DNA from: Treponema sp.
GTDB taxonomy: Bacteria > Spirochaetota > Spirochaetia > Treponematales > Breznakiellaceae
Reading direction: 5' to 3'
Assembly: GCA_009780545.1 (NCBI GenBank)
Contig: WQZW01000072.1
Span: forward strand, 1-7,061
Length of the DNA: 7,061 nucleotides
Position numbers and translations under genes: made by a program. The notes under the pieces are model-generated. The model saw only the letters and a list, made by a program, of their open reading frames with translations. It did not search any database and had not been told where the DNA came from. Numbering within the stretch: the stretch's first letter is position 1; the number at the start of each line of letters is the position of its first letter. Shown here piece by piece: positions 1-6,021 of the stretch.

Positions 1-687
1 CTTGTCCGCGACGGCCGAACCCTCGATCTTTTCCGCGTTATCGTGGATTCCTCCCATGCCATGCCGGGCAAGGGCGTTCCCATAGGCAACCTTACCAGCC
101 AGTACTTCGCCAACCACTACCTTTCGCCACTGGATCACCGGTTCAAGGAACGTCTTCGCGTTCGGCGTTACCTTAGGTACATGGACGACATCCTTATCTT
201 TGGCAACGATTTGGACGAGCTTAAAGGGCTGTATCTTGAGGCGGTTTCCCACGCCGGCGAAAAACTGGGACTTGCCCTAAAACCGCAGGTCGTGGGCACG
301 GTGGCGGAAGGTGCTCCTTTCCTGGGTTTTCTGGTGCGGAACTCCGGTATTTACCTTCAGCAAAAAACCAAAAGGCGTTACAGGGCCCGCATCGCCGAGC
401 TGGAACGCAAGCTGGGGCGCGGAACGATGGGCGAGCTTGAGGCCGGCCGTCGCGCCGAATCGCTGACCTCCCACCTGCTGCTTGCGCGTTCGCGCGCCTT
501 TCGCGATACTGTCCTGTACGGGCGCGTCGTCGGGATCGAACCGCGTTCTTCGCGGCGGAAGCTGGAACAATTCGGCGGGGAACGCGCGTTCCGCGTATCG
601 GAACAACGACGGCCCATCCAACCGGAACAACAACAACGGCTTCCGTCTTGTCCGCCCCAGCCTGACTGCAGTGGATTCTGCCGTTAA
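1..687 (+). CDS. DGR-type reverse transcriptase, C-terminal part (5' end outside window)
   Basis: This is the back half of a group II intron-like reverse transcriptase from a diversity-generating retroelement. It copies the TR RNA into adenine-mutagenised cDNA that replaces the variable repeat of a target gene. The frame is open from base 1, so the start lies to the left; 228 codons are visible. The sequence shows RT motif 4 as [10 protein letters not shown] (IGNLTSQ at 82-102), where the I/V/L-G-x-x-x-S-Q form is typical of DGR RTs rather than the QGxxxSP of retrons and introns. The catalytic motif [12 protein letters not shown] follows, with YMDD at 178-189. Next come motif 6/7-like LGLALKP and APFLGFLV near 270-335, then a basic thumb-like helix rich in Arg and Lys. 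From about codon 175 the frame runs through the template repeat, giving a low-complexity tail ([11 protein letters not shown]) that probably has no RT function. A terminator follows 55 bp after the stop. The RT family call is secure; whether the last ~50 codons are translated and needed is unknown. Confidence 0.93.
   Translation, partial: LVRDGRTLDLFRVIVDSSHAMPGKGVPIGNLTSQYFANHYLSPLDHRFKERLRVRRYLRYMDDILIFGNDLDELKGLYLEAVSHAGEKLGLALKPQVVGTVAEGAPFLGFLVRNSGIYLQQKTKRRYRARIAELERKLGRGTMGELEAGRRAESLTSHLLLARSRAFRDTVLYGRVVGIEPRSSRRKLEQFGGERAFRVSEQRRPIQPEQQQRLPSCPPQPDCSGFCR
527..661 (+). repeat. DGR template repeat (TR), FGE/C-type-lectin-fold type
   Basis: This is the template whose adenines are randomised during mutagenic retrohoming. 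Read in the frame one base after that of the RT, it encodes NRVLRGGSW at 539-565. It continues [16 protein letters not shown] to 613 and ends [14 protein letters not shown] near 664. This is the hallmark C-terminal variable segment of FGE-type DGR target proteins. Ten AAC/AAT codons fall between 566 and 637 (566, 569, 581, 602, 605, 620, 626, 629, 632, 635). AAY codons are the classic DGR design, because adenine mutation gives many residues but no stop codon. It is a TR rather than a VR because no FGE-domain coding sequence precedes it in that frame; the upstream DNA is the RT in another frame. The adenine-free run after 637 (GGCTTCCGTCTTGTCCGCCC) is the likely initiation-of-mutagenic-homology end. 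Exact TR borders need the matching VR, which is not in the window, so the limits are approximate. Confidence 0.85.
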
Positions 688-742
688 ACAGACGCGCCCC
701 GGGAACGATTTCCTTGTCGGAGCCGCTTCCCGAAAACGAGTG

Positions 743-786
743 CCCGATCCCTCCGCCGGAAATTCGGGTGGCGGGATCGGGTTTTT
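743..786 (+). terminator. Rho-independent terminator after the RT/TR
   Basis: CCCGATCCC at 743-751 pairs perfectly with GGGATCGGG at 773-781. Inner pairs (CCGCC with GGTGG, using one G-U) extend the stem past one mismatch. TTTTT follows at 782-786, then CTTT. It lies 55 bp past the RT stop and probably ends the transcript that carries both RT message and TR RNA. Confidence 0.85.
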
Positions 787-832
787 CTTTCGGGGAACTT
801 GGGAACCCGCCGGCTATGGTGTGCCTACGGTG

Positions 833-851
833 ATAAGGCGGTCTGCCTTAT
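833..851. repeat. Short inverted repeat (7-bp stem)
   Basis: ATAAGGC at 833-839 and GCCTTAT at 845-851 form a perfect 7-bp stem with a 5-base loop. No T-run follows on either strand, so it is not a convincing terminator. Its role is unknown. It lies just beyond the acyltransferase-like remnant on the minus strand. Confidence 0.4.
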
Positions 852-904
852 GCCGGCCGGAGTTCTTTCCGCACGAGGTTTCCAATGATCCGGGCCCTTA
901 TCCC

Positions 905-1112
905 CGGCCTCTGGTTGAATATCGAAACGCACGGTTCGGCGGACGAAAACCGCTCGCCTTCAATCATGGACATCGCTTTCACAGTTTCCGCCCAATTCGT
1001 CCTTGCCGGGAATCGGAATTCTGCACGCGCCGAACACATTGTCGTACTGCTCCATGCAAAGAAAGCCGGAAGGCGTTTTCTCCTTTTCAAACTCGCCGCT
1101 CGCAATTTGCCT
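905..1112 (-). pseudogene. Remnant resembling carnitine/choline acyltransferase (fragment)
   Basis: Read on the minus strand from 1112, the frame gives [23 protein letters not shown] (Met codon at 1053-1055). This resembles the conserved N-terminal-third block of carnitine/choline O-acyltransferases, family form PLCMDQYxxLFGTCRIPGPxKD. An in-frame TGA (960-962 on the plus strand) interrupts it. Beyond that stop the frame continues [12 protein letters not shown], which fits the family's next strand (roughly HIVVxxxxxFFxxDV). Only about 70 residues of a protein normally near 600 residues are recognisable. The catalytic His domain is absent, and the frame is closed upstream by a TGA at 1113-1115. 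I therefore read it as a decayed, truncated gene rather than a working enzyme. A different open frame over the same DNA (96 codons, 848-1138 minus) has no recognisable features. The family call rests on my memory of the motif and is moderate. Confidence 0.5.
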
Positions 1113-1126
1113 TCACCGCGAGTAAA

Positions 1127-1152
1127 TACCGTTGCCATGACTGATAACGGTA
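1127..1152. repeat. Inverted repeat TACCGTT/AACGGTA
   Basis: TACCGTT at 1127-1133 and AACGGTA at 1146-1152 are a perfect 7-bp dyad with a 12-base spacer. It lies just downstream of the candidate promoter's predicted start point. It could be an operator-like site or an RNA hairpin in the leader; nothing more can be said. Confidence 0.35.
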
Positions 1153-1170
1153 CTACACGTTGATTATTTC

Positions 1171-1199
1171 ATTGTATGCCATATTTCCGTAATTGTCAG
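1171..1199 (-). promoter_or_regulatory. Candidate sigma-70-type promoter, reading left
   Basis: On the minus strand CTGACA (1194-1199) and TACAAT (1171-1176) are separated by exactly 17 bases. Each box has five of six consensus bases. It points at the acyltransferase-like remnant and may be its surviving promoter. No good ribosome-binding site follows. By sequence alone such matches also occur by chance in AT-rich DNA. Confidence 0.45.
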
Positions 1200-1480
1200 G
1201 GATTAGTTTCGTATTTACCAACGTTAAATAGAAATATTCACCTATTTGCGTTAAATAAAAACGGCCCGCTCCAATCTTCCTGGCTTACGGTGGATCAAGT
1301 TCAGGAACTCTGCCGCTCCCCGCAGAAGAGGATGGTAATCCCAGGCATTAGTCGCCGAGATTCATCGGCTAAATCATAATCGATGTAGTTATTCCTAACC
1401 TGTTAATGGAATTTACCGAAGCCGATTATTCCGTTGCCGACAAGGACAATTCTTGATAACCGCAAGTTAATCTTATTATC
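1200..1480. other. AT-rich intergenic stretch with small repeats, no gene seen
   Basis: No convincing gene is visible here. CGTTAAATA occurs twice in direct orientation (1222-1230 and 1249-1257). AAATAG (1226-1231) and CTATTT (1242-1247) form a small dyad. Between about 1261 and 1370 the DNA is clearly GC-richer. A 36-codon open frame there on the minus strand (1251-1361, ending at TAA; includes AWDYHPLLRGAAEFLN) looks protein-like but has no start and no family I recognise, so it may be a gene relic. GCCGA (1354-1358) and TCGGC (1365-1369) form a small hairpin. TTGATAA (1453-1459) and TTATCAA (1476-1482) are a 7-bp dyad next to the operon terminator. Confidence 0.45.
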
Positions 1481-1519
1481 AATAAAACCAAAGCCCAATC
1501 TGCCAAAGACAGATTGGGC
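1480..1519 (-). terminator. Rho-independent terminator of the metabolic operon
   Basis: GCCCAATCTG (1493-1502) and CAGATTGGGC (1510-1519) form a perfect 10-bp stem with a 7-base loop. On the minus strand the stem is followed by TTTGGTTTTATT. It begins 14 bp after the kinase stop and marks the end of the leftward operon. Confidence 0.88.
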
Positions 1520-1533
1520 CAACAGCACATGAC

Positions 1534-2964
1534 TCATCCCTCCGACATTTGCGCCTGCTTCAGGATATTCTCCATCAGCTTTGGCAGTTCCCGATAAATG
1601 CCCTCGTTTATTCGCACGTAGATTTTATGGTTCGCCGGATTGGGCGTAAACTCGTCCCGCCGTTTCACCATGGCGGCCACGGCTTCACGGAAATTGCCGT
1701 ACAGACCGGTTGCCACGGCGACGCACAAAGCGGAACCCATCGCGACCGCCCCGTTCACTTCGTTCCGCACGGTGGGTACCCCAAGGCAATCGGCAAAAAT
1801 CTGCATCATCAGCGCACTGTTGGAACCCCCGCCGGAAATGATCACCCGCTCCGGGGAAATCCCCAGCTCGCCTGACATAGCGTTGTAATTGTTGCTGACG
1901 GTCATCACGATGCCTTCCAAAATGGCCTTGTAGATATGGCTTCTTTTGGTAAGGTCGGTGAGTCCCAGGATCAGCCCTTTTCGGTGAAGCTCGGTTGCGG
2001 GGGCCAGCCAATCGGGAACGACCAACAGTCCGCCGGAACCTGCCGGTACGTCGGCGGCTTCCCCGGCCAGATATTCCTCCACGGAAAGTCCCCGGGCTTC
2101 GGCCGTTTTGCCGAATTCGTCGCCCAGAATTTCCTTGAACCAGGAAACGTGCCGCATGCCGTACCTGATGCCGGAACTTTCGTACAGGTATTCGTGGGGA
2201 ACGCAACTTAGGTTCGTCCAAAAATTTTGGCCGCCGTCGATGTACGCATCCCCATGAACCATGCCAGCAAGATACGTTCCGCAGGAAACAAGGCCGGTGT
2301 TTTTTTCGACGAGGCCGGCACCGAGGGCCTCAACCGCCTTGTCGTTTCCGGTGGCAACGACGGGCAAGCCCACGGGCAAACCGGTTTCCGCCGCGGCTTC
2401 CACAGTAACGTGTCCCAGAATCGTGCCTGGCATTTGAAGCTTCAAAAGTTTTTCCTTAGGAATTTTGAAACTTGAAAAATGTTTCCCGTCGGTGGACCAA
2501 TCCCAGGTTTTTACGTCGATGGGAAACTGCCATTGAAAGGCATTTGCCGCGGTGTCCTTCAGTTCGCCTGTCAGCCTGTAGGTAACGTATCCGGTGGTCG
2601 GGCATGTGTAGGCAATGTCGTCCCTGTCTTCAAAAGGGGCGTAGGAACGAACGTCCATCCACGACATAACCGGTTCGGCCAGCGTGCCGTCTTTCTTCAT
2701 AAAAACCCGACAACAGCGGATCGTACAAAGTCCGAGCCCCACGATCCGGTTCTTGTCCCCGGAGAATTTTCCCATAACGGTTTTCAGCACGGCCTTTACC
2801 GAATCCCACAAATCGTCGTCGGGATGTTCGACCCAGCCGGATTGCCGGTGGATCATCGGCCGCAGCGGTTGGCTTTCCTGGGCCACGACTTCGCCCCTTT
2901 GGTTGAAGATCATCACCTTCGTGCTTTGCGTGCCGTTATCGACACCAATTATGTAACTGTCCAT
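1534..2964 (-). CDS. FGGY-family carbohydrate kinase (YgcE/xylulokinase-like)
   Basis: This is an ATP-dependent sugar kinase of 476 residues, close to the usual 480-510 for the family, and cytoplasmic. The N-terminal phosphate-binding segment is GVDNGTQSTK (residues 7-16). The family motif SWMDVR is at 101-106. The likely catalytic base is Asp208 in ATGNDKAVEALGAG. The second-domain ATP-site motif is SGGGSNSALMMQIFADCLG (377-395). The segment CTIRCCRVF before SWMDVR is not the usual xylulokinase form and recalls the uncharacterised E. coli YgcE; this comparison is from memory. The start is supported by AGGAGG at 2974-2979, nine bases upstream. It is the last gene of the operon, 18 bp after the transporter, with a terminator behind it. 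It probably phosphorylates the sugar or ketose made by the upstream oxidoreductases. The substrate (xylulose, another pentulose or a tetrulose) cannot be decided. Confidence 0.92.
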   Translation of the reverse strand: MDSYIIGVDNGTQSTKVMIFNQRGEVVAQESQPLRPMIHRQSGWVEHPDDDLWDSVKAVLKTVMGKFSGDKNRIVGLGLCTIRCCRVFMKKDGTLAEPVMSWMDVRSYAPFEDRDDIAYTCPTTGYVTYRLTGELKDTAANAFQWQFPIDVKTWDWSTDGKHFSSFKIPKEKLLKLQMPGTILGHVTVEAAAETGLPVGLPVVATGNDKAVEALGAGLVEKNTGLVSCGTYLAGMVHGDAYIDGGQNFWTNLSCVPHEYLYESSGIRYGMRHVSWFKEILGDEFGKTAEARGLSVEEYLAGEAADVPAGSGGLLVVPDWLAPATELHRKGLILGLTDLTKRSHIYKAILEGIVMTVSNNYNAMSGELGISPERVIISGGGSNSALMMQIFADCLGVPTVRNEVNGAVAMGSALCVAVATGLYGNFREAVAAMVKRRDEFTPNPANHKIYVRINEGIYRELPKLMENILKQAQMSEG

Positions 2965-2982
2965 GAAACGTTTCCTCCTGTT

Positions 2983-4245
2983 TTAGTTGCCGGATACATC
3001 AACGGAGCCAGGTTTGTTTGCAAGCTTCTTAAAGAAAATGCAGACAAACACGCCGATTATGCCCAAGGTCGCCGTCATCAAAAAATAGGCATTATAGCCA
3101 CCCATAACGCCGAACGCCAGGTTTCCCATTTGCGGGGCGAGAATGTCGGGAAGATAGCCGAATAGCGAAACGTACCCGATTGCCAAGCCCATATTTTTGT
3201 TATCGACCCTCACATCACCCAAAAGCGACCAGTACGTTCCCCTGATGCAGAAAATAAAAATACCCGCAGCGACAACGATGATATAAAAAAGCCAGACATT
3301 GGTCGTTCGGGGAAGCAGGGCCATCAGGATGAGGCAGAGCGAACCGAGTGCCATGGATCCGCCCACGACCCGTTCCTTCCCGATTTTATCGGCGAGAAAT
3401 CCGCCGAGCATGCCGCCGACCGGTCGCATCCAAAGAACAACCATCATTACCGTGGCGACGGTAACGCTGTTCACGCCAACGCCGTATTCCAGAAATCCGC
3501 CCATAAAGTACTGTGCCCATGTCACGAAGTATCCGGTAAAAATTATCGCGCCCATAATGTAGACGAACTTGTTTTTGAATACCTGGGTATTGCCGATAAA
3601 GCTGACCTTTTCTCGAACGACGGTTTTTGCCTCTTTTTTCTCGTCCTTGACAAAGAAGGCGATTAACAAAGAAACGGCAAGCAACGTGAGCGAGTACATG
3701 TAGATAACGCCCTTCAATGCGGTTTTCGGATCTTTCTGCCCGGCTTCTCCGTCGCCTATCAGCGAGGCAAAAATGACGACGGCAATCGCCCCCAGCATCG
3801 CCTCGATAAGTCCGCGGCCTCCGTCGAGAATCCCGAAAAACCGTCCCTCATCCGCCTTTGTCGATAATAGTTTTACTATTTTCATGTGTGCGGACCAGAA
3901 GGTAAACACCGAGAAAAATCCCCAGATCACAAATATGACAATCATATTTGCGTAGGAGGGAATCTGCGCAAACCAAAATCCGCCCAGCGAAGTAAAGAGC
4001 AGCGAAAGGGTGAGCAGCCACTTCGACGAGAATTTGTCGCTTATCCAGCCCGAAGGAAAATACCCCGCGACAAAGGTGAAACCAAGAGCCGTGTACAGAA
4101 TGTTGAGCTGGGAAAGCTCGATCCCGAAGACCGAAAGCATGGTCTCCTGATACCCGGTCCGCAGGTAGATCATGGGATAGATGCTACCCGCCGCAATAAC
4201 CACCAACAAAAACTGAAACCACCGTAACAGTTTGCTTTTGTCCAT
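2983..4245 (-). CDS. Major facilitator superfamily transporter, 12 membrane segments
   Basis: This inner-membrane secondary transporter of 420 residues probably imports the operon's substrate. Hydrophobic segments alternate with short loops in a 6+6 pattern, with a charged central loop near residues 198-225 (VKDEKKEAKTVVREK). MFS motif A appears as GWISDKFSSKW (66-76) and is repeated in the second half as GGFLADKIGKERVVGG (281-296). GRFFGILDGGRG (134-145) is a conserved stretch I associate with YihN-like MFS proteins, a subgroup call from memory. An upstream in-frame start at 4278 would add 11 residues (MCGCIVLKEAI). I prefer ATG 4245 because AAGGAGG at 4251-4257 is ideally placed for it and the longer start falls inside a hairpin. 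It follows the SDR gene by 48 bp containing that hairpin and precedes the kinase by 18 bp. The substrate is unknown. Confidence 0.92.
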   Translation of the reverse strand: MDKSKLLRWFQFLLVVIAAGSIYPMIYLRTGYQETMLSVFGIELSQLNILYTALGFTFVAGYFPSGWISDKFSSKWLLTLSLLFTSLGGFWFAQIPSYANMIVIFVIWGFFSVFTFWSAHMKIVKLLSTKADEGRFFGILDGGRGLIEAMLGAIAVVIFASLIGDGEAGQKDPKTALKGVIYMYSLTLLAVSLLIAFFVKDEKKEAKTVVREKVSFIGNTQVFKNKFVYIMGAIIFTGYFVTWAQYFMGGFLEYGVGVNSVTVATVMMVVLWMRPVGGMLGGFLADKIGKERVVGGSMALGSLCLILMALLPRTTNVWLFYIIVVAAGIFIFCIRGTYWSLLGDVRVDNKNMGLAIGYVSLFGYLPDILAPQMGNLAFGVMGGYNAYFLMTATLGIIGVFVCIFFKKLANKPGSVDVSGN

Positions 4246-4250
4246 AATTG

Positions 4251-4257
4251 CCTCCTT
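4251..4257 (-). promoter_or_regulatory. Ribosome-binding site deciding the transporter start
   Basis: AAGGAGG on the minus strand, five bases before ATG 4245. It argues for the shorter transporter N-terminus (MDKSKLLRW) over the in-frame ATG at 4278. Confidence 0.8.
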
Positions 4258-4265
4258 CAATACTA

Positions 4266-4288
4266 TGCAGCCGCACAATGCGGCTGCA
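4266..4288 (-). promoter_or_regulatory. Intercistronic hairpin between SDR and transporter genes
   Basis: TGCAGCCGCA (4266-4275) and TGCGGCTGCA (4279-4288) form a perfect 10-bp stem with a 3-base loop. It begins five bases after the SDR stop codon. On the minus strand it is followed by TAGTATTG, not a T-run, so it is not a standard terminator. It may protect the upstream message from 3' decay or set the transporter's expression relative to the enzymes. Confidence 0.7.
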
Positions 4289-4293
4289 ATGAT

Positions 4294-5070
4294 CTACCTC
4301 ACCAGGAAACCTCCGTCAACCGCCAGAATATGCCCGTTGACAAAATCCGACGCCTTGCTTGCCAGAAACACCGTCGCACCCATCAGGTCGTGGATATCGC
4401 CCCATCTGCCTTCCGGCGTGTGGTCCACGATCCATTTGTTGCGTTCCGGGTTTTCCATAGAAGCTTTTGCAACCGCCGTTTTGAAATATCCCGGAGCGAT
4501 GCCGTTGACCTGAATGCCGTACTGGGCAAGTTCGTCGCAATAGGCCTTGGTCAAACCGGCAATGCCATGCTTGCTCGCCGCATACGCCGGAGACCACTGT
4601 CCGCCCAGCCAGGAGAACATCGAACAGATGTTAATGATCTTGCCGCTTTTCTGCTCGATCATAACCTTGGCCGCCTCGTGGCTCATCTCAAAGGCCGCGG
4701 TAAGGTTTATGGCGATCATCGGATCCCACTTGTCCCTGCCGAATTTCCTTACCTCCTCGATAAGGCAGATGCCGGCACAGTTGACCAGGATGTCCAGCGA
4801 GCCAAATTCCTCGACACATTTTTTCACCACTTTTGCCGGAATGCCGGGTTTGGTAATGTCGCCTTCCATGTAGACGGCTTTGACTCCCTCGGCCTCCACC
4901 AGTTTGGTGAACTCAGGATCGTCCGGCATGATGCTGGGCGTTAAGATATTCGCCCCAGCTTTTGCAAGCGCCAGCGAAAATGCCTGGCCAAGCCCGGTGT
5001 TCCCGCCCGTTACGACGGCGTTTTTCCCTTTAAGGGAAAAATAGCCCATGGTGAACGCTGTGATTTCCAT
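4294..5070 (-). CDS. Short-chain dehydrogenase/reductase (KduD/YgcW-like)
   Basis: This is a cytoplasmic NAD(P)-dependent classical SDR of 258 residues, the usual length. The cofactor-binding motif is TGGNTGLG (21-28). NCAG (97-100) replaces the common NNAG. Active-site residues are Asn122, Ser150, Tyr163 and Lys167 (YAASK). IAPGYFKT (191-198) and the end VDGGFLVR are typical. The overall pattern (FSLKGK start, GRWGDIHDLMG, FLASKASDFVNGH) closely resembles 2-deoxy-D-gluconate 3-dehydrogenase KduD and E. coli YgcW. It likely oxidises or reduces a hydroxyl of a sugar, polyol or sugar acid. GGAGGA at 5076-5081 supports ATG 5070 over the internal ATG at 5049. The gene is 15 bp after etfA. KduD's own substrate should not be assumed, as no uronate-degradation genes are visible. 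Confidence 0.93.
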   Translation of the reverse strand: MEITAFTMGYFSLKGKNAVVTGGNTGLGQAFSLALAKAGANILTPSIMPDDPEFTKLVEAEGVKAVYMEGDITKPGIPAKVVKKCVEEFGSLDILVNCAGICLIEEVRKFGRDKWDPMIAINLTAAFEMSHEAAKVMIEQKSGKIINICSMFSWLGGQWSPAYAASKHGIAGLTKAYCDELAQYGIQVNGIAPGYFKTAVAKASMENPERNKWIVDHTPEGRWGDIHDLMGATVFLASKASDFVNGHILAVDGGFLVR

Positions 5071-5085
5071 ACAATTCCTCCATAA

Positions 5086-6021
5086 TTATTTATCCGGGAC
5101 CAACAGCCCCAGTAACCTCTCGATACATTCCACGGCATCTCCTTCCACGACGATGTCGGCAAGGGAACACAGCGGGGCATGCCTGTCGGTATTTACCGCA
5201 ATGACATGCCGCGCATTTTTCATTCCCGCAATGTGCTGGAGCGAACCGTATATGCCAATAGCAACGTACAACTCGGGGCTTACCGTTTTGCCGGATTGCC
5301 CAACCTGTATCGCGCGGCCCGCAATGCCGGCATCCACAAGTTTCCTGCTTGCCGAAACCTGCCCGTTCAACGCTTCGGCCAGGGCATCAAGCCTGTGGAA
5401 ATTTTCCGCCACTCCGCCGCCGCCTGAAACCAGGACACGGCTGTCCCTAATGTCCTTCGACGGCGGTTTTACACGGCTTTCGATAAGCGTAATGCCGCTT
5501 TGCCGGAAACCGCCGAAACAATGCTCGATTATTTCCGCATTTTTCCTGCGGCTATTTTCGTGCTTAAATACCTTGGGACGAATCGTCGCCATTAAAGGCC
5601 GGGCATCTTCTTTGTTGGCAATGCCCGCAAGAATCTTTCCGTCAAAGGCCGGGCGTATAAGGCAATCTTCGCCAATATCGGTAACATCCGCCGTCAGGCC
5701 GGTTTTGAGCCGCATCGCCACACGGGGAGCTATTGCCATACCGTTGTGGGTGGCCGGTAAAAGTACGGTGTCGAAATTATGTTCGTTGTGAAGTTCGGTA
5801 ATGATAGTTGCGATATTCTCCGCATCGTATGCCGGCACCCGTTCGTCGTTCACCCGTATCACATAATCGAATTCTCCGGCTATTTCCGTACAATCGTCGT
5901 CGTCATGATTGATGCACAGGGCATAGAATTTGCTTTCGCCGTTTATTTTTTCCGCGGCAGTTAATAAGCCCATACATACTTTGAGATTGCCTTTATCGAA
6001 ATAAATCAACGTTTTAGCCAT
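5086..6021 (-). CDS. etfA: Electron transfer flavoprotein alpha subunit (YgcQ-like)
   Basis: This is the FAD-carrying subunit of a heterodimeric ETF, which takes electrons from a flavin dehydrogenase and passes them to a quinone- or ferredoxin-linked acceptor. It has 311 residues, near the usual length. The N-terminal alpha/beta domain starts AKTLIYF. The C-terminal FAD domain spans about 192-305, with LVSGGGGV (197-204), SRKLVDAG (225-232), VGQSGKTVSPELY (240-252), GIYGSLQHIAGM (256-267) and VIAVN (273-277). In the EtfA signature GI-[S/D]-G-x-[I/L/V]-QH, the Ser/Asp is Tyr258 here. An upstream in-frame ATG at 6120 would add 33 residues inside etfB. I chose ATG 6021 because AAAGGA (6029-6034) lies seven bases before it; ATG 6027 is too close to that site. 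The gene overlaps etfB by 8 bp, which suggests translational coupling and equal subunit production. Confidence 0.94.
   Translation of the reverse strand: MAKTLIYFDKGNLKVCMGLLTAAEKINGESKFYALCINHDDDDCTEIAGEFDYVIRVNDERVPAYDAENIATIITELHNEHNFDTVLLPATHNGMAIAPRVAMRLKTGLTADVTDIGEDCLIRPAFDGKILAGIANKEDARPLMATIRPKVFKHENSRRKNAEIIEHCFGGFRQSGITLIESRVKPPSKDIRDSRVLVSGGGGVAENFHRLDALAEALNGQVSASRKLVDAGIAGRAIQVGQSGKTVSPELYVAIGIYGSLQHIAGMKNARHVIAVNTDRHAPLCSLADIVVEGDAVECIERLLGLLVPDK

Noticed and set aside
848..1138. Minus-strand open frame of 96 codons with ATG
   Set aside because: It has no ribosome-binding site and an unremarkable composition, and the acyltransferase-like similarity lies in another frame of the same DNA.
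482..1144. Long plus-strand open frame (220 codons) that includes the GGSWNN peptide
   Set aside because: It begins at a TTG inside the RT gene and has no FGE-domain body before the variable-looking segment. After GFRLVRPS it becomes featureless sequence passing through a terminator. The peptide reflects the TR, not a translated target gene.
1176..1379. Plus-strand open frame of 67 codons (MPYFRNCQG start)
   Set aside because: It has no ribosome-binding site and no recognisable family, and it spans both AT-rich and GC-rich segments.
1453..1482. Possible plus-strand promoter (TTGATA with TATTAT)
   Set aside because: The spacing is only 15 bases and it would fire straight into the operon's terminator and antisense to the kinase. 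The match is better explained by the TTGATAA/TTATCAA dyad.
1..1533. CRISPR array, tRNA or insertion-sequence ends
   Set aside because: No regularly spaced repeats, no cloverleaf with a T-loop motif and no transposase or matching terminal inverted repeats were seen.
2479..3165. Long plus-strand open frame (228 codons) opposite the kinase and transporter
   Set aside because: It is a shadow on the antisense strand of two clearly conserved genes and has no family features.
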